Source: Atherinomorus stipes
Lineage: Eukaryota > Chordata > Actinopteri > Atheriniformes > Atherinidae
Direction of reading: 5' to 3'
Length of the DNA stretch: 64,000 nt
Assembly (NCBI GenBank): GCA_023101725.1
Contig: JALJCO010003931.1
Coordinates: forward strand, 62,001-126,000
The notes below the pieces were generated by a model. The model was not told the DNA's origin. It did not search any database and saw nothing but the letters and a program-made list of their open reading frames with translations. A program made the translations under genes and the position numbers. Every line of letters begins with the position of its first letter. Position 1 is the stretch's first letter. This document shows, one piece after another, positions 24,695-38,100 of the stretch.

Positions 24695-24985
24695 ACGAGA
24701 CGTTCCCAACCTATTTTCCCCCGAGGACCCCCTTCATGTAGCTACCAACAAGCTGTAGACTCCCCCCACTGCCCTTTCCTGAAACAATGTTTGGCTTCCA
24801 TTTGCTAGATTCTTGCCACAAATTATGCATCCTGGCTGATTCCTTTCCTGTTCTTTGATAAAAACCATGATGCAACCACACCAGGATGATAAAAACAAAA
24901 CTAAGCAGAAACATTTCAACTCACCTCTGTGTGGACATGACATTAATTTTGACCACAATGGCTCTAAACCAAGGTTTTGGGATCC
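24695..24985 (-). mobile_element. hAT (Charlie-like) relic with BED-finger fragment, copy 2 (inverted)
   Basis: Left edge GTTCCCAACCTATTTTCCCC corresponds to the right terminus of 19,590-19,863 in reverse. The minus-strand frame reads QERNQPGCIICGKNLANGSQ, the same BED-finger start as copy 1. The two copies are about 5 kb apart in opposite directions and diverged. Confidence 0.7.
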
Positions 24986-26434
24986 CACTGATATAGTGTT
25001 CTTTCCAGTGTCTTCAAAAGATTTAAGAACACATCACACATGATGCTGAGATATGCCAAATGAGTTAGCCAAAATCTTTAGGGAATCACCTTGTTAGTGT
25101 AAAAATAGTTTTTTTGTCTATCAAACTGTTATCTTTGGCTTTTTCACAGACACAATTTATGTCTTTGCAGCACGCAGCTAGTAAAGTGCCTGAAGATACA
25201 ACTGTAAATGGATTTTTTTTTTTTTTTTTTGCTGAGTTACAAAACTGATGTCTGTCTTTATTTGAATGAGTTGATCAGTGTAAAGTGGCCACTAAAAAAC
25301 ATCCTTGAAAGTAGTCAGGTACAGAGACTGAGCTAAATATTAGCATAATAGCAGTCAATGGCCAAAGAAAATATTTCAAAAACTCTTCAGAAAGTCTGGA
25401 GAAGTAGTGATAAAAAAAACATTTAAAAAGATTAAAGTCTGGGTAACGAGTAGGTCAAGACACGTCTTACAGTACAGCTTCAAGCCTTTGATACATATTA
25501 TTGCTCTGTGGTTTTCCACATTGAAGGCTTTATTTTAGAATTAAAAGCTACAGTTTGATGTTGTTGTGGTATTAAGAAGCAAAACTGTTCTTGTTTTTAT
25601 TTTAACCAGTGAAAGTGACCTTAGCCTACTCTGCTTCATTTCTAGAAGGTCCTCACAGACCCTGGAGCCTGAGTCACGAAAACGCTTCCTCCTCTAATCC
25701 CTCACTTCTCAAACAGATCAACTCTGAGTCTGCAGGTCGGCTGTCAGCTGGTCCATCTACTCGGAGGTTAAACCACTTATCTGTCCATATGGGAGGGAAC
25801 AGGAACGACTAACCTCGACTGGCATCCGGTCATGAAACAGCACATTGTTTAAGCACAGGACTACACTGGCAGAGTAATCAAAATCTGGTGTTTACTGGAT
25901 GGGGAGGTGAGCAGTGACTACAAGTAGGGCATGAACAGCATTTTCTTTTAATCAAGTCAAAAAAATTTAATCAAGAATCAAATCAATCTTTAATTTTTGG
26001 TTACTGCAGAGGAGACAAGCTTTAGCCTAACAGCAGCAATGTCTTTAACAGTCAGTCTTTAGAGGTTTTTTTTTTTTTAATAATTCGTGAAAATGAGGTT
26101 GGTTTTGGTTTTAAAGAAATCTTAAGCATAAAGGAAGTATGCCCAACAGTAAATAATGTCTTCTAGTAAAAACAAAAAACAAAAAAAACAGGCAGATAAA
26201 AGACTTGTGTTTACACTCTGTCGCTAAGGGATCATGTGCAACACCAGCCTGGCTTCCAGTGATGGTGAGCTGCCCTCTACAGGTCACAGCATCATACCGC
26301 ATACATCTCCAAACCATGACTCGACATTTTCTCCAGATCATCATTGAATCATCCATCACAAGCAGTCTCAGTGCAGGCAGCAGCAACTGCAGTGCTTTGT
26401 ATACAAAAAGCACAATTACAAAACAGGTGCCATT

Positions 26435-26444
26435 TTTATTTATT
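26435..26444 (-). terminator. topbp1: TOPBP1 poly(A) signal
   Basis: On the minus strand two overlapping AATAAA hexamers lie 83-92 bases after the TOPBP1 stop codon. No other canonical hexamer is seen in the next 300 bases, so this is the likely 3' end, giving a very short 3' UTR. Confidence 0.7.
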
Positions 26445-26526
26445 TTGAATTGCAGAAATATTTTAAAAAAACAATAATTTACAATAATTTTCATAGAGCT
26501 GAAATAACAGACGGTATTAATAAGTT

Positions 26527-28795
26527 TCAGTTCAGACGACTCTTTTTCAGCCTGGAGGTGTCTGCTGCTGCCTTACGTTTACGAGAGGGTGTGCCTGGAG
26601 TTTCGTCGGTGGGCGCTGCGGTCAGGTAGTACATCTCTATCGGTGGGGTTGGCTCCTTGGAGAAAGAAAAGAAAACATTTAAAACAACCTTTACAACACC
26701 AAAAATGAAGAAAACATTTTTAATCAAATATGGAAGAGCTCTGCAAACCTGCATGAGATAATCTGCTATATATTCTGGCTTCAAGCACGTCACTCCTTGT
26801 GAGGTCGCCTCTGATACGTCCACTCTGAAGTCTCCAGGTTTTAGACGACTGAAGTCTGCAAATAAGTGTGTGGCCTCTTTGTACAGGGATGGGGAGGGAC
26901 TGGGAAGGACCTGCAGAAAAAACTGTAGGTTAACTTGGTGGAAACACGCTGAGAAATAAAATGAATAAAGAAAAAGAAAAGGGGAGAAAAAAATAGCATT
27001 CTAGAAAATGTGCTTTTGGTTTTGCTGTCGTGGAAAACGTCTGAGCATGTTCTGTTATTTTGTGCCTGAATGAGCACCATGGGGCTTTTCCCTGACAAAT
27101 ACAGAAACAGCAGCCAGACTAGGTCAGATTTAGGAATATATAATACATATCTTTCCTCTGCAACAACTTGCTCACTAACAATTTTATTCTTCAATATTTT
27201 AAACACAGAATCCTTGTTATTCTGATATAATCTCACAGTACACACAGCAGTGTATGAGAGATGGTTTCCTAACACACCCTCTCTTTACAAACCTACCAAG
27301 TCATTAATGTTTTTGTAAATCATGTATTTGAACAGGATTAAGTTAGCTGGCCTGACTTGTCAGTTAAGACTAGAAAATGTTGTCTGTGGCTCTTAAAACA
27401 AACCTTTGCCCCTCCAGACTGCAACAACCGTCTGAATCCTGCTTCTCTGCTCTGGTCTATGTTCAGCATCACCGTCCATCCACTGAAGGCTCCCTGAAAA
27501 ACAGGATTGCATGTTTAATGCATGTCAAATCGATCATCTCTTGCACAATGACACTGAAGTGATAATGAGCCCTGCAGCTGTGGTGCTGAGCTTGCATGTA
27601 CCCCTTGATCTGAGCTCCCCTGCAGAGCTTTTCTCCAGCGCATAGCAGCTAATGCCAGTCGTCTCTGCTGGGAGGTGATGGTGGGTAACGCATCCAAAAT
27701 ATAGCTGCTGCCCCACTCATACTCATCTTCCTAAACCATCAAGGGACAGTGAAAGAGAAAATTTTCATTAAAGTAAAAAATGTTAACACATATAGCTGAT
27801 GATTGTGTTATAATAGCTCCATGAAAAACTTTGACTAATAAATGCAGCGAGTTGTCTCAGTGATTTTTTACATTTTTACATGTTTTCAACCAAAACATAT
27901 ATAAAAAAAAAGCTCTGTTTGAAGCAAAGACAGTGTAAAGATGGAATTCCACATGAACAAAATTATATCTTAATACTAGGGCAGTTAGTTGATTAAAAAT
28001 TTTAATTGTGATTAATCGCATGAATGTCTTGAGTTAACGCACATTAATTGCAAAATTTTAAAGGGACTAGAGGCAGGAATTACAAAAGAATAAACAAGCA
28101 TGTCCAGTTTTTTTTTTAATACTTATGGGTGATGAAGCATTAAAAACCAAAAAGAACGAGCCCAGCCCACCCACGTCTCTCTCCGTTGCCTTGAACAGGC
28201 TGTGTGCTGCATAAAGCGCTGCAATTCGGTGGCCGAATTTCCCGCGCTGCCCTGCGGATGTGATGTCAAATGACGTTGCATCCGCATCCCGACAGTTTTG
28301 ATACAGGAAGAAGACGGTCATTGTAAATTCAAACACTGTAAGCGATAGTTATGGATTCTTCTGCCGTCAGCAAACGATCCAGATGAACTGAAAGACCACT
28401 AAAAAGTGTAACTACGAAGAAAAAGCGTAGTAAACAACATTGTAGCTTCAGTTTGTGCACGCTCCCGTGACGGCTTGGCTCATGGCTGCAGTTACCTGAA
28501 GTGCAAATCGCGGCAGTGGCGAGTTTCATTTCTTAATCTTGCCTCCTGTCCCTTTAACTCTATTCTTCACGTATCACTAGAAATTATAACCTGACTCCCA
28601 AACCTGGGATTTGTAAAACAATTGGGGGGGGAGTTAACGATGTAATTTAAAATTAGTCTTTTTTTTCTAAAACTTGGGTGAAAAAAATTGTCCGGTTATT
28701 GAACACAAACTAATCAACCAACAAAAAAGAAGAAACAACGAAACAAAAAGAGAGAAAAAAAAAAAAAAAAAAGGAAGAGAAAAAAAAAAAAATAA

Positions 28796-28827
<32 letters not shown>

Positions 28828-29123
28828 GAAGAGAGGGAGGGGAGGAAGGGGAAGACTTAGAAAAAAAAAAAAACAAAAAAAAAAAAAAACAAACACAAAA
28901 TAAAGAGGGTTAAAAAGAGAGAGAAAAAAGAAAAAAAAGACAAAATAAATAAAACACCAGAAAAACGAATGAGAAATGAAATTTTGGGGGGGAAGAAAAA
29001 AATCAAAAAAAGAGAAAGGAGAGGGGAGAAGAAAGAAAAAAAATAAAACAAAAAAAAAACGAGGAAGGAAAAAAAACAAAACAAAAAAGAAAGGCCGCAA
29101 GCCAACCAAAAAAACCCCAAACC

Positions 29124-29159
<36 letters not shown>

Positions 29160-32100
29160 AATTTAAATGGCAATAGAAATTATGTTTCTAAGGAGTCGAC
29201 ATTACCGTCTACAGCCACAAGAGGGCGTCCTGCATGCTGCTCCAAGAATGAAGATCCGAAAGTGGTGTTTTTGCAGCGAGATGGAGTTTATTTCAGACAA
29301 CAGGCTGTACTGTCTATGCGATGGAACAAATCCAAAACTAACATGTTTATCCTTCTTATTTATGTTTATGATCATTTACAGGCATTAACTTTGACCAGGG
29401 AAGTTTTACCAGTCACATATCTGCCATGCTCTGCTGCTGTGAGTGGATGTGGGAGAGGCAGTTGTCATCAATCATCTCCTCAGTATTTCTATGCAAGTTT
29501 GAACCCAAATCTTGGCCAGATTGTTGTCCTCACCAGTGTGGTTAACATCAAATCTTTGTTATACTCCGTTCTTGCTATCCATGATTAGACTACTTACTTG
29601 TCTTTCCTCTGCTTAGAGATCTTTGATCTGGGTCTTCATCATTTGCTGTTATAATATTGTCATGACACATTGTGATGACAATATGGGCCTGTATGAAAAA
29701 ATCTGAAAATGGTCACAATCTTTTGATTTTCTGCTGATGCCATCAGAGGGTCTCTGAAGGATTAAGATTGGGAGCTTGATGAACTCCTTATTGGTATCTC
29801 GTCTTTTATGTTAACCTCCCATGTTTTTTAGGCTGACAAAACTTTAAAGCGAAACTTTCTTTACAAAAGTCCCTCAGTATTCATTTCTGCAACCACAACG
29901 TTATCTTTGTGCTACTTCCTCAAACTATAGGGACAAGTAGGGCACAAACCACATATGTATAAATCGTGCGTTAAAATAATTTGTGGTGTTAAAAGGGATT
30001 TACATTAACACGTTAACTTTGAAAAGCCAACTGAATATACACTGAAACAGTCTTCAGGCTCTGACCTGAATGAAGCAGCCAACACAGCGACAAGCCTCCA
30101 GGTACGAGCGATGCAGGATCCATTTGCCCGCTGCCATCGCTGCCAGATATTTCTCGTTACGTAAGGGGCTCCCGACGATGATGTGGGAGCAGCTGGGGTC
30201 AAAAGACTGCTTGTCTAGGACTACACCACCTATAGTACCAGACAGAAAGAGACAGAGATACTGTGTCTGTCCTATAACTGTGACCACCTGATGTTACATA
30301 AAAAAAAACATTAAATGTGAAATTATATCCAACTTGACAGAAACATCCCACATGAATTTTTAGTATACATATCATATATGTAATGAAACACAATCAGTAA
30401 CTTAATTAGGGAGGCTCACCCAGCTCCTCTATGAGGTGACTGTAATCAATGCGTTCCTGGGGGCTGAGGGAGGATAGCTGAAATCTGGGAGGCTGTTTTT
30501 CTTCTTTTTTGTCCTCCTGGAAGATATGAAACAACCTATGAGCACCTTGTTTGAAAAAAAGGATTACTGAACTTGACTTGCATCAACATCATATAAATAT
30601 GAAGCCTCGCCTGTGGCTCAGGTGCTACTGGGGGGTTGGCGAGTGGAAAAGCAATACTTGGAGCTTTAGGTGTGAGAATGTCATCCTCTTTCTCTTCTGA
30701 GGGAGGCGTCATAATCCTTTGCCCCATTTGTTGGTCAATAACATCACAAGCAGCTGTGAGAAAACAGAAAACTCATCTCAAGACTCATAAAGATTTGCAA
30801 TGAAGATCTCCATTTCTATTTTCACTGTGTATAAAAAAAAGCACATTTGTGTGCATGGATTTGTAAATGTCTATTTTCATCTGAGAACAAGAGATGGTGC
30901 ATGGAGAAGTTCATGCAACAGCAGATAGAACAGCAACACAATTTTATAAATAAATGTTGCCATATTCACGTAGTTGTTCTCACCCATCTCCACCAGCTCC
31001 GAGTCAGTCATCGAGTCCTTGAACTGCGTTCCAGTTTCAGCAGTGGGTGGTGGTCCGGGTGCAAGAGGCTCAGAATGCTGTGAAGGACTGCCAGGCCATT
31101 GTAAATTATCAGCCAGCTTGGCCCTCTCCTCCCTGGCTGTAGGATCATCCCAGACTATCTGTTCACTCTGAGATGGCTCCGTGTTTATGTCTGTGGCTGC
31201 TTCTCTGTACACCCTGGAAACAGGACATTAAGGGGTTTTTGGTAATAATCGTAGCCTTTGATTGATTTACACGCTGCTAACTGTGAAGCTGCAAGAAATC
31301 TTTATTAAAGGCTTCATCTAGAAATGACTGAAAACTGCCTCGCTCTAGTAAAAATCCAGCATTCTGATTTTGACCCTGAAGCAATAAGCGCCATGTATAC
31401 CTCAGAGCCTCTAGCGTTCGTCTGTTTCCACTGCGTCCTGCTCGGCTTGTTTCAGGTGTGTGCGGGCCGGAGTCGGCCCCTCCTGATCCCATCCTGGCCA
31501 GTCTGACTGAAGTGCGCCTCCCTGCTGTCATTTTGGTGGCTGACATGATCTCCTGCAGCTGTCTTTGGAGGTTCTCTCTCATCTCAAGAGTATCTAAAAC
31601 ATCAAAACCATTTCATTTTTATGACCTGCTGTTGAGTTTGAGCGGAAAGCCTGGTGTTATTTACTGACACCTGAGAAATAAATGAAAAGGACAAACACCC
31701 TCACCCCTTCTCTCTGTGGCATCGTTCATCTCTTCTTGATCGGCGCTGCCGTCGCTTACACGACGCAGGATTGCAGCTTCATCTGCAGCACTGAGCTCAG
31801 ACTAAAAGATAAATAGAGAAAAAGATATAGTGAATGAGAAGGTCCAGCATTTATATACCGCAGCAAAATAAAAATGGTTAATTAAAGAAAATCTGCTTTA
31901 AACCAACGTGGACCTGCATTCTTTCTATTTCTACAACTTTCAGACAGAAGCTGCAGGGCCACAGATGCTGGTTACATCTTCAGACCGACCTTGTCGTCGT
32001 GCTTTGCCTCAGTGTTGTGTTTTTGTTGCGTTCGTGTTAAAGGTGGCGACCTCTGCGAGTTGCTGGGCACCTGGCTCAGGTTTAGGCTCATTTTGGGGTT

Positions 32101-35100
32101 GTAGGTGAAAGGATACAGGGACTCTGGGACGTGCCTCTGCTCCTCAGCGCACTGGAAAGGGAGGTGACAGGAGGCTTGTTGCACAAAGTAAACACAGGAT
32201 TTGTAAGCAGGAAATAACTAGAACTTAGCAAAAGTCAGCTGTAACTTTTATAAAACAGCTAACTGACGTAACCACTCTAAAAGTGAAAGGTTATAACCCC
32301 ACAGCACGTCTACGTTAGAGCTCACATACAGCGTGCAGCCAGTACTGGGAGACCACATGCAGCCCTCTTTCCTTCACTCCTTTGTATTCACGGGTGTTGT
32401 CCCCCACCCGACCCTGGTAGATGTAGTGTGTCACTGTATCGTCACAAGCCCACCTAAAAAGAACAACAAAAGCAAGATGAGTGAAAAAAAGTTTGTGAGA
32501 TCTACAAATAAAGATAAAAAAAGTAGGTCCACATTCTTCTTGTGGCAGAATTTGTTTTAGGGCAAAGTTTATTTACTTGAAAATTGTAAATCAAGAGTTT
32601 TATTTACTTTTTTTCCCCCACACCTGACAGGCATAAAAGAAATCAGAAGTCCACAATTTAGATCTGTTCAAATTCTTAGGACTGCATACTTGATCTTCAA
32701 TTGCTAAAAAAAAAACGTTATTAAATATGGTTTTCCAGTTCAGAGGAGGAACGAGGCTCCTGAATACAAATCCTCACTGATTTCGGAATGATTAGATATT
32801 TGCCACTTGTAACAAAACTATAGGAGAATGAGGAACAAGATCCACAATCCTCTGCAAAAAAAATATCTGTTTTTCAAGTTGTATAATAAAAGTATTGGTG
32901 CTTTTAGACTGCAGACTACATTTCCTGTATATGTTAGAGGCACTCATCTTTTTTGTGTCTGTACCACAGGAACCGGAACAATCATAGTTTCTAGAATATC
33001 TGTGGAAATCTTTCAAGTTCCCATTTTTTATGAGGCGCTTTCCCAGCACAGAAGCAATATTTTATGATGCAACTACTTTAATTTATCCAACACGACTGCA
33101 GCTGCAGAAACAAACACTCTTCCATGAATTTACCAATTACAAACAAATGAAACAAGTTTCCACTTCTGTCTGAAGCTCTAGTCCACTACTACTTAGGGCT
33201 GGGGTATGGACAAAAGTCATTCTCGATATATTTAGGCTGAATTCGATACACGTATATTTCGTATTTCTATAAAAGTGAGAGAAATATTTTGTTTAGTGGA
33301 GCAAATATGACATTACAAGTAGTTTAATTTAAACAGTCGGATGAAATAATGCTAGCTGTTAAAGAATGATAAAATGTAAACAGAAGTACTGTAAAATACT
33401 TTATGTAATAATACTCGCACATGCAAGTAAGGAACATTACACAGAATTAAATGTAACAAACCCTAGTAAGGTCATTATTTATATAAAAAGACAAAACAAA
33501 CACACATTGAACTCTATATCTCGATATGGGCGATATGGTCCAATTCCATATCTCATTTGAAAATATATCGATATATTTTTCATATCGATATATCGCCCAG
33601 CCCTACTACTACTCATACAGGAATTCTGAGGACTGCTAAACCCAAAACCATCGATGGTGATTATAAATGCTGAAGTCAGATAATAGGACTGTGCATCTTC
33701 ACTGGTCTCACGATTCGATTTGATTATCTTGTAAGCGATTCGATTCCATTCAACGATGCATCACTTATGTGTTGCATCCTCAGTTTGCTTTGTCACTGCA
33801 CATCACTTCTTTATTTATCAATGAATGCAAGCAGTCAGATGGACTCCCTTTCTATTAATAAATAAATTTGCATTTCCTGAATATGAAAAACATTTTCCAC
33901 TACCAGAAATTAAAATAACAGCATAAATACATGGTGATCCCTATCATATTAAACACAGATTTAGATAGAGGGAAATAATGGTTGTTTAGGAAAGACTTAA
34001 AATATGAACATTTCTTTGAACAGAAGTTTGCAGAAAGTGTGATGAATACCTGAAGTCAGCTCCAAGTGACGCAGCAACAGCGTTTAATTCACTCTGCATT
34101 TTACTGAGTTTCTTCCCAACACAGATCACAACACCAGTCAGGGGCCCAGCATCTTTTTGTGGGATCTTACACACAAAAAGTAGCAAAATAGTGTTACATG
34201 CAGTTTTAAATGTAATCATACTGTATGATATATTCTGTCTTTAAAAGTGATAAATTGTTTTGTATCAGACACGTTCATTAGAGGCAAATGCTGACACAAA
34301 ACTGATACAAACTTTTTGGATGCAATGCAGCATTGAAACAGTGAGACTATGACAATAACATTAATTTGTGTGTTTGTATTATTGTTTACCTCTTTCTCAG
34401 TCGTCTTTGTGAGCTGGGGGCTCGCAGACACCGCTTGCATTTCTGAGACATTATTGCGCGAGCTATTAGCCAGAGCCACTTTCAGGTTCCTGTTGATGAC
34501 ATCAGTAAGTGGTGTCTCGACCCTCTCTCCTGGCTTCGATCTTCCTCCTGGAGTTTCCAGAGCTCCTAATGCATCCTAAACAAAAAACACACGTGTTTAC
34601 AGAATTCTTCGTGGACATTTTGAGCTATAATCCGTCAGAAAAAATGGTGTTGCTGCTCTGTGAATCCTAACCTTGACATTAAACGAAGGCCTGAAAAGTT
34701 GGTCCCGGCTCAGGAAGCGGGACGGAGTGTCCAGCTGCAGGGACGGCTCCTTCTGAAGTGGGTTCCCTCTACTGCCCTCCTGGTTTTGTTTGGGGGTGTT
34801 GAGGTCCTCCTTAGGCTTCATTTCATCCAGCACAGATTGAAACACTCTGCTCTGAAAGCGACCTAAATCCAACGGGGTGACAGCTTTTCCGCTCTGCGGG
34901 CCAAGCAAAGGGATTTCTGGAGATGGACGAGCTGGTGGAGGCATCACTGGTTTCTGGGAACCACCAACAAAGCTTTCTTCATCTCTTTCTATAGAGCAGA
35001 AAATAAGAAAAAGTTAAGTCTTGCAATGGGGAGACAATATCTCTGGAAAGTACTTTTGCTAAATTTTACCACAAATTAAGTCCATCAGGTTGTAGAATGA

Positions 35101-38100
35101 CCTCAGGCAAGACATAACACTTGGATTATACACAGAAAAAATGAAAACCTGGTGAGGGTGGCAGGTCAACCAGAAAACGCTCCTCCTCAGCCCTCTGGCC
35201 TGCTCTAGCAGACTCTAGTATCCAGTACATAGTGACAGCAGGAAGCCCCCACTTCTTCGCTGCTTGGTATTTTGTGCCTTCAGGACTCTGCAACACCAAA
35301 TGTGTGCTGGCCAGCATGCCTTTCTTCTTGTTGGCCAGACGTACAAAATAATCCTGAACACTGTAACAGAAGAGGTGAGAAAGAGAGATTTAGGGAAGGA
35401 AAGGTAGCTCGTAACATGCAGCAAAATACATGAGGTAAAAAAAAAAAAAAAAGTAAAATCAGAACAGCCCACTGCCATTTCATTCATTTACTAAGTTAAC
35501 TAGAAGCACAATAAATAGTCAGAAATGGACACTATAGAGATTCAACACCTCATTTGTTTAGAAATAGCAATACACCAAGCATGTTTGTGACAGTTGTTTA
35601 CATATTTTATCTGAACTTGTGTGAGCAGGGTAGTCATACTTGGCTCCGAGGTGCTTGGCCAGCTCCACCAAAGACTCCCTCTCTGCTCCGGTGAACTGGC
35701 TGACTGAGAGAACACAGTCTTTGAGTGGAAAATGTCCCTCCCTCACAGGAACAGGGGTGAACAAAGGGTTGGAGGACAGCTGCAGAACACATTCCTTCTC
35801 TATGCACAGGGCCTAAAAAAAAAAAAATCACAATTTGTCCCCTCTTTTTTCTTTTGCTATGCCAAAAAACAAAAGCCAAACTGTGTTCTTACCAGCCAGG
35901 TATCAGTGACCACCTCATCCACTGTGGCCTCCACAGAGCAGCCCAACAGAGGGACCACAGCGTAGTCCGCCACAACGCGAGTACGGCCCATCAGCACTTT
36001 GCCATCATGTTCTGTCACCAGCGCAGAGAGCTGTGCCTCTGCTTCAGGACCAAAGCCCACAAACAGGAAAGATTTCCCAGAAAACAAGCCTGCATGGCTG
36101 GCTTCCTGCAGGGTAGAGACTGACTCCAGTTCTCTGGTATGACTGGGTGCCCAGGACTCAGGCTGAAGCTCTGCAGCTACACTGATGGACTTTCTGTTGT
36201 TGTTCTCTAGCGGCGGCAGATCAACTGGAAGATACAACAACTTTATTTTTATATCACCTCATCTTTATCTGAAATTTTGTCAGGTAGATAAAACAACTAA
36301 CCCTCAAATGTGCTGTAAAAACTCTTACTCATCATCATGAAAATGAATGAAATCCTGCAGCGACAGATTCTTACCCACTGTAGGATCATCATCCATGTAC
36401 TGTGAAAGCAGATCCTCCTCTGCTCTCTTTAGACTGGGAGTGCTGGGGCTGGCAGCAGGTGGACCGGCTGATGGTCTGGATTTTGGTGTGTGATGAGCTG
36501 GCACCGACACAGCAGCTGATGCAGGAGGAAGACAGTCAGGATGTAGGTATCCTGTTTCTGGGAGCAGACTGCCTTTGGAGAAACTGTCCAGCAGCCACTT
36601 CAAAGTAACAACATGGGGCCTGGAAAGTAATATGCATGTTATCAATCAGTTATTACATACATACTGAAATTCCAACACTAATTTCACTCCTCATACATCA
36701 TCACAAAAAACTTAAAACTGCATCTGCTTTTATTTCAACATGTTTCGCAAGTTTCTATCCATTTTTGTGCTAATAATAACATAATAAATCAAACTGTCCA
36801 TTAATGAAAGCTTCAGAATATGTCCAGACTTCAAACAGAACCAGTTTAATTTTTTAATACACAGTTCGCTGCATTACTTATAAGTAGTCCAATCAGATCT
36901 GAACATGCAAACACCAAAATTCTGCAAAAGTTGGTGTTGTAACGACTCAGGTGTCAGTACTAACACAGCTATGCTCGTGATGCAACTCTCCAACAATGGA
37001 CCTCTGCCAGCTTTGCTTGCACAGAAGTGCTGACACTGTTCTCAACAGTGTCGGCAGGCAATTTATTTATGTCAACAGACAGCTGTTTTCCTCGTTTTCA
37101 GCCCAGCATCCTCTCTGGATCTGATGCTGCTGTAATTATACATCACTCTTTGAGAAATGAATCAAAATCTGATTTGAAAAGCAGGATCAGCTCGACTGAA
37201 ACAAATCTGCACAAACTTGATTGTAGTTGCATTACAGATTGCAAATGTGGTTTGGATCAGATATCAATATATATATAAATACTAATACTTAATAGACTGA
37301 TATTTAGGCTGACAGTCTGACCAATAACACAATTCTATAATTTCATTAAATATTTTAGATTACTAGCAAATAAAGGAGCCTTATACAAGACTGAATGTAC
37401 ACATTTAATCAACAGATGTGCTTCTTTTAGGTGTTTCACAACTGAAAATTTCTCTGTCAACTTAATCAGCAAATTCATTTAGAAAAACATAATTTGGTAC
37501 ACTGAGGAAGTTTGAAGCTACATTTTCAACCAAAACTAAGTTTAGGAAGCATATTTATAACAAAAACTATTATTTTCTGTAATTCAGACCGGTGAGTTGC
37601 TTTAGAGAGAAACTTTGTGAGCTCCTGGTCCAGTTCTCCCATCACCACATGCGTGAGCTCCTCGCTGGGCTGGTTGAAGCGTAGACCTCCTGCGCCATTC
37701 ACAAGACGTCGCAGCTTCTCCAGCTTCTTAACCGGCAGACCACATAAATACAGCTGCGCAACACGTAAAAAACAAAACAAAAAACGTTTTACCACAATGT
37801 AGACAATTCACATCATGTCCACAAAAGAACAGCATTCATCGTGTGAAAATAACAGTAGATGCCATCGCTTTACCTTACATCCATCCAAAACATCATCAGC
37901 TGGGCATACAGTGAGATCCAGGCTGTCTATGGGGTCTGGTGTCTCTAGGCGACTGATGGTGGCATTGGTCAGGGCTGTGTCATTTATAGTCGCACTAGCA
38001 TTAATGGAAATGTTACTCAGGCCCAACAGAGACGGACCATCTAGAGGTGAAAAACAAAATACATACTTGAAAGACCAACATAAGCAGCATTAAATGTGAT

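Larger units (their letters stand above)
23327..26434. other. Non-genic stretch between the island and TOPBP1
   Basis: Apart from the two transposon relics at 24,070-24,570 and 24,695-24,985, this stretch has poly(T) tracts (23,830-23,842; 25,212-25,230; 26,069-26,080) and AT-rich sequence, with no gene. Confidence 0.45.
27731..30065 (-). other. topbp1: TOPBP1 intron 24, repeat-filled
   Basis: This is the largest TOPBP1 intron (2.3 kb). It contains short stretches typical of a teleost dispersed element near both ends (GATTAATCGCATGAATGTC with GAGTTAACGCAC at 28,013-28,042 and, inverted, AACACGTTAACTTTGA at 30,006-30,021), a 500-bp TTAA-ended inverted-repeat element at 28,058-28,557, and a 430-base A/G-rich tract at about 28,721-29,160. 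No conserved coding segment is visible. Confidence 0.7.
26527..30753 (-). other. topbp1: TOPBP1 exons 22-28: BRCT7, BRCT8 and C-terminal tail
   Basis: Exons are 30,611-30,753, 30,420-30,516, 30,066-30,229, 27,602-27,730, 27,404-27,493, 26,749-26,910 and 26,527-26,655. Landmarks are [54 protein letters not shown] and [13 protein letters not shown] (BRCT7), [53 protein letters not shown] and [13 protein letters not shown] (BRCT8). In the family this pair binds BRIP1/FANCJ and mediates TOPBP1 oligomerisation. Exon 22 appears to end at a GC donor (CAG|GCGAGG), and the end of exon 25 at 27,602 is the least certain boundary in the gene. Confidence 0.93.
31990..34988 (-). other. topbp1: TOPBP1 exons 14-18: central linker and BRCT6
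   Basis: Exons are 34,672-34,988, 34,390-34,575, 34,050-34,165, 32,330-32,453 and 31,990-32,151. The linker contains [17 protein letters not shown] and [21 protein letters not shown], both strongly conserved in vertebrate TOPBP1. BRCT6 runs from [17 protein letters not shown] through [18 protein letters not shown] and [16 protein letters not shown] to [16 protein letters not shown]. The 1.6-kb intron between 34,050 and 32,453 holds a short hAT-type insertion with an 8-bp target duplication (separate entry). The donor at 32,330 (GTATGT) is chosen because the nearby GTGAGC would break the frame. Confidence 0.94.

Noticed and set aside
28714..29109. 131-codon and overlapping open frames in the purine tract
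   Set aside because: Composed almost only of F, L, S and P or K, E and R; they follow from base composition, not selection.
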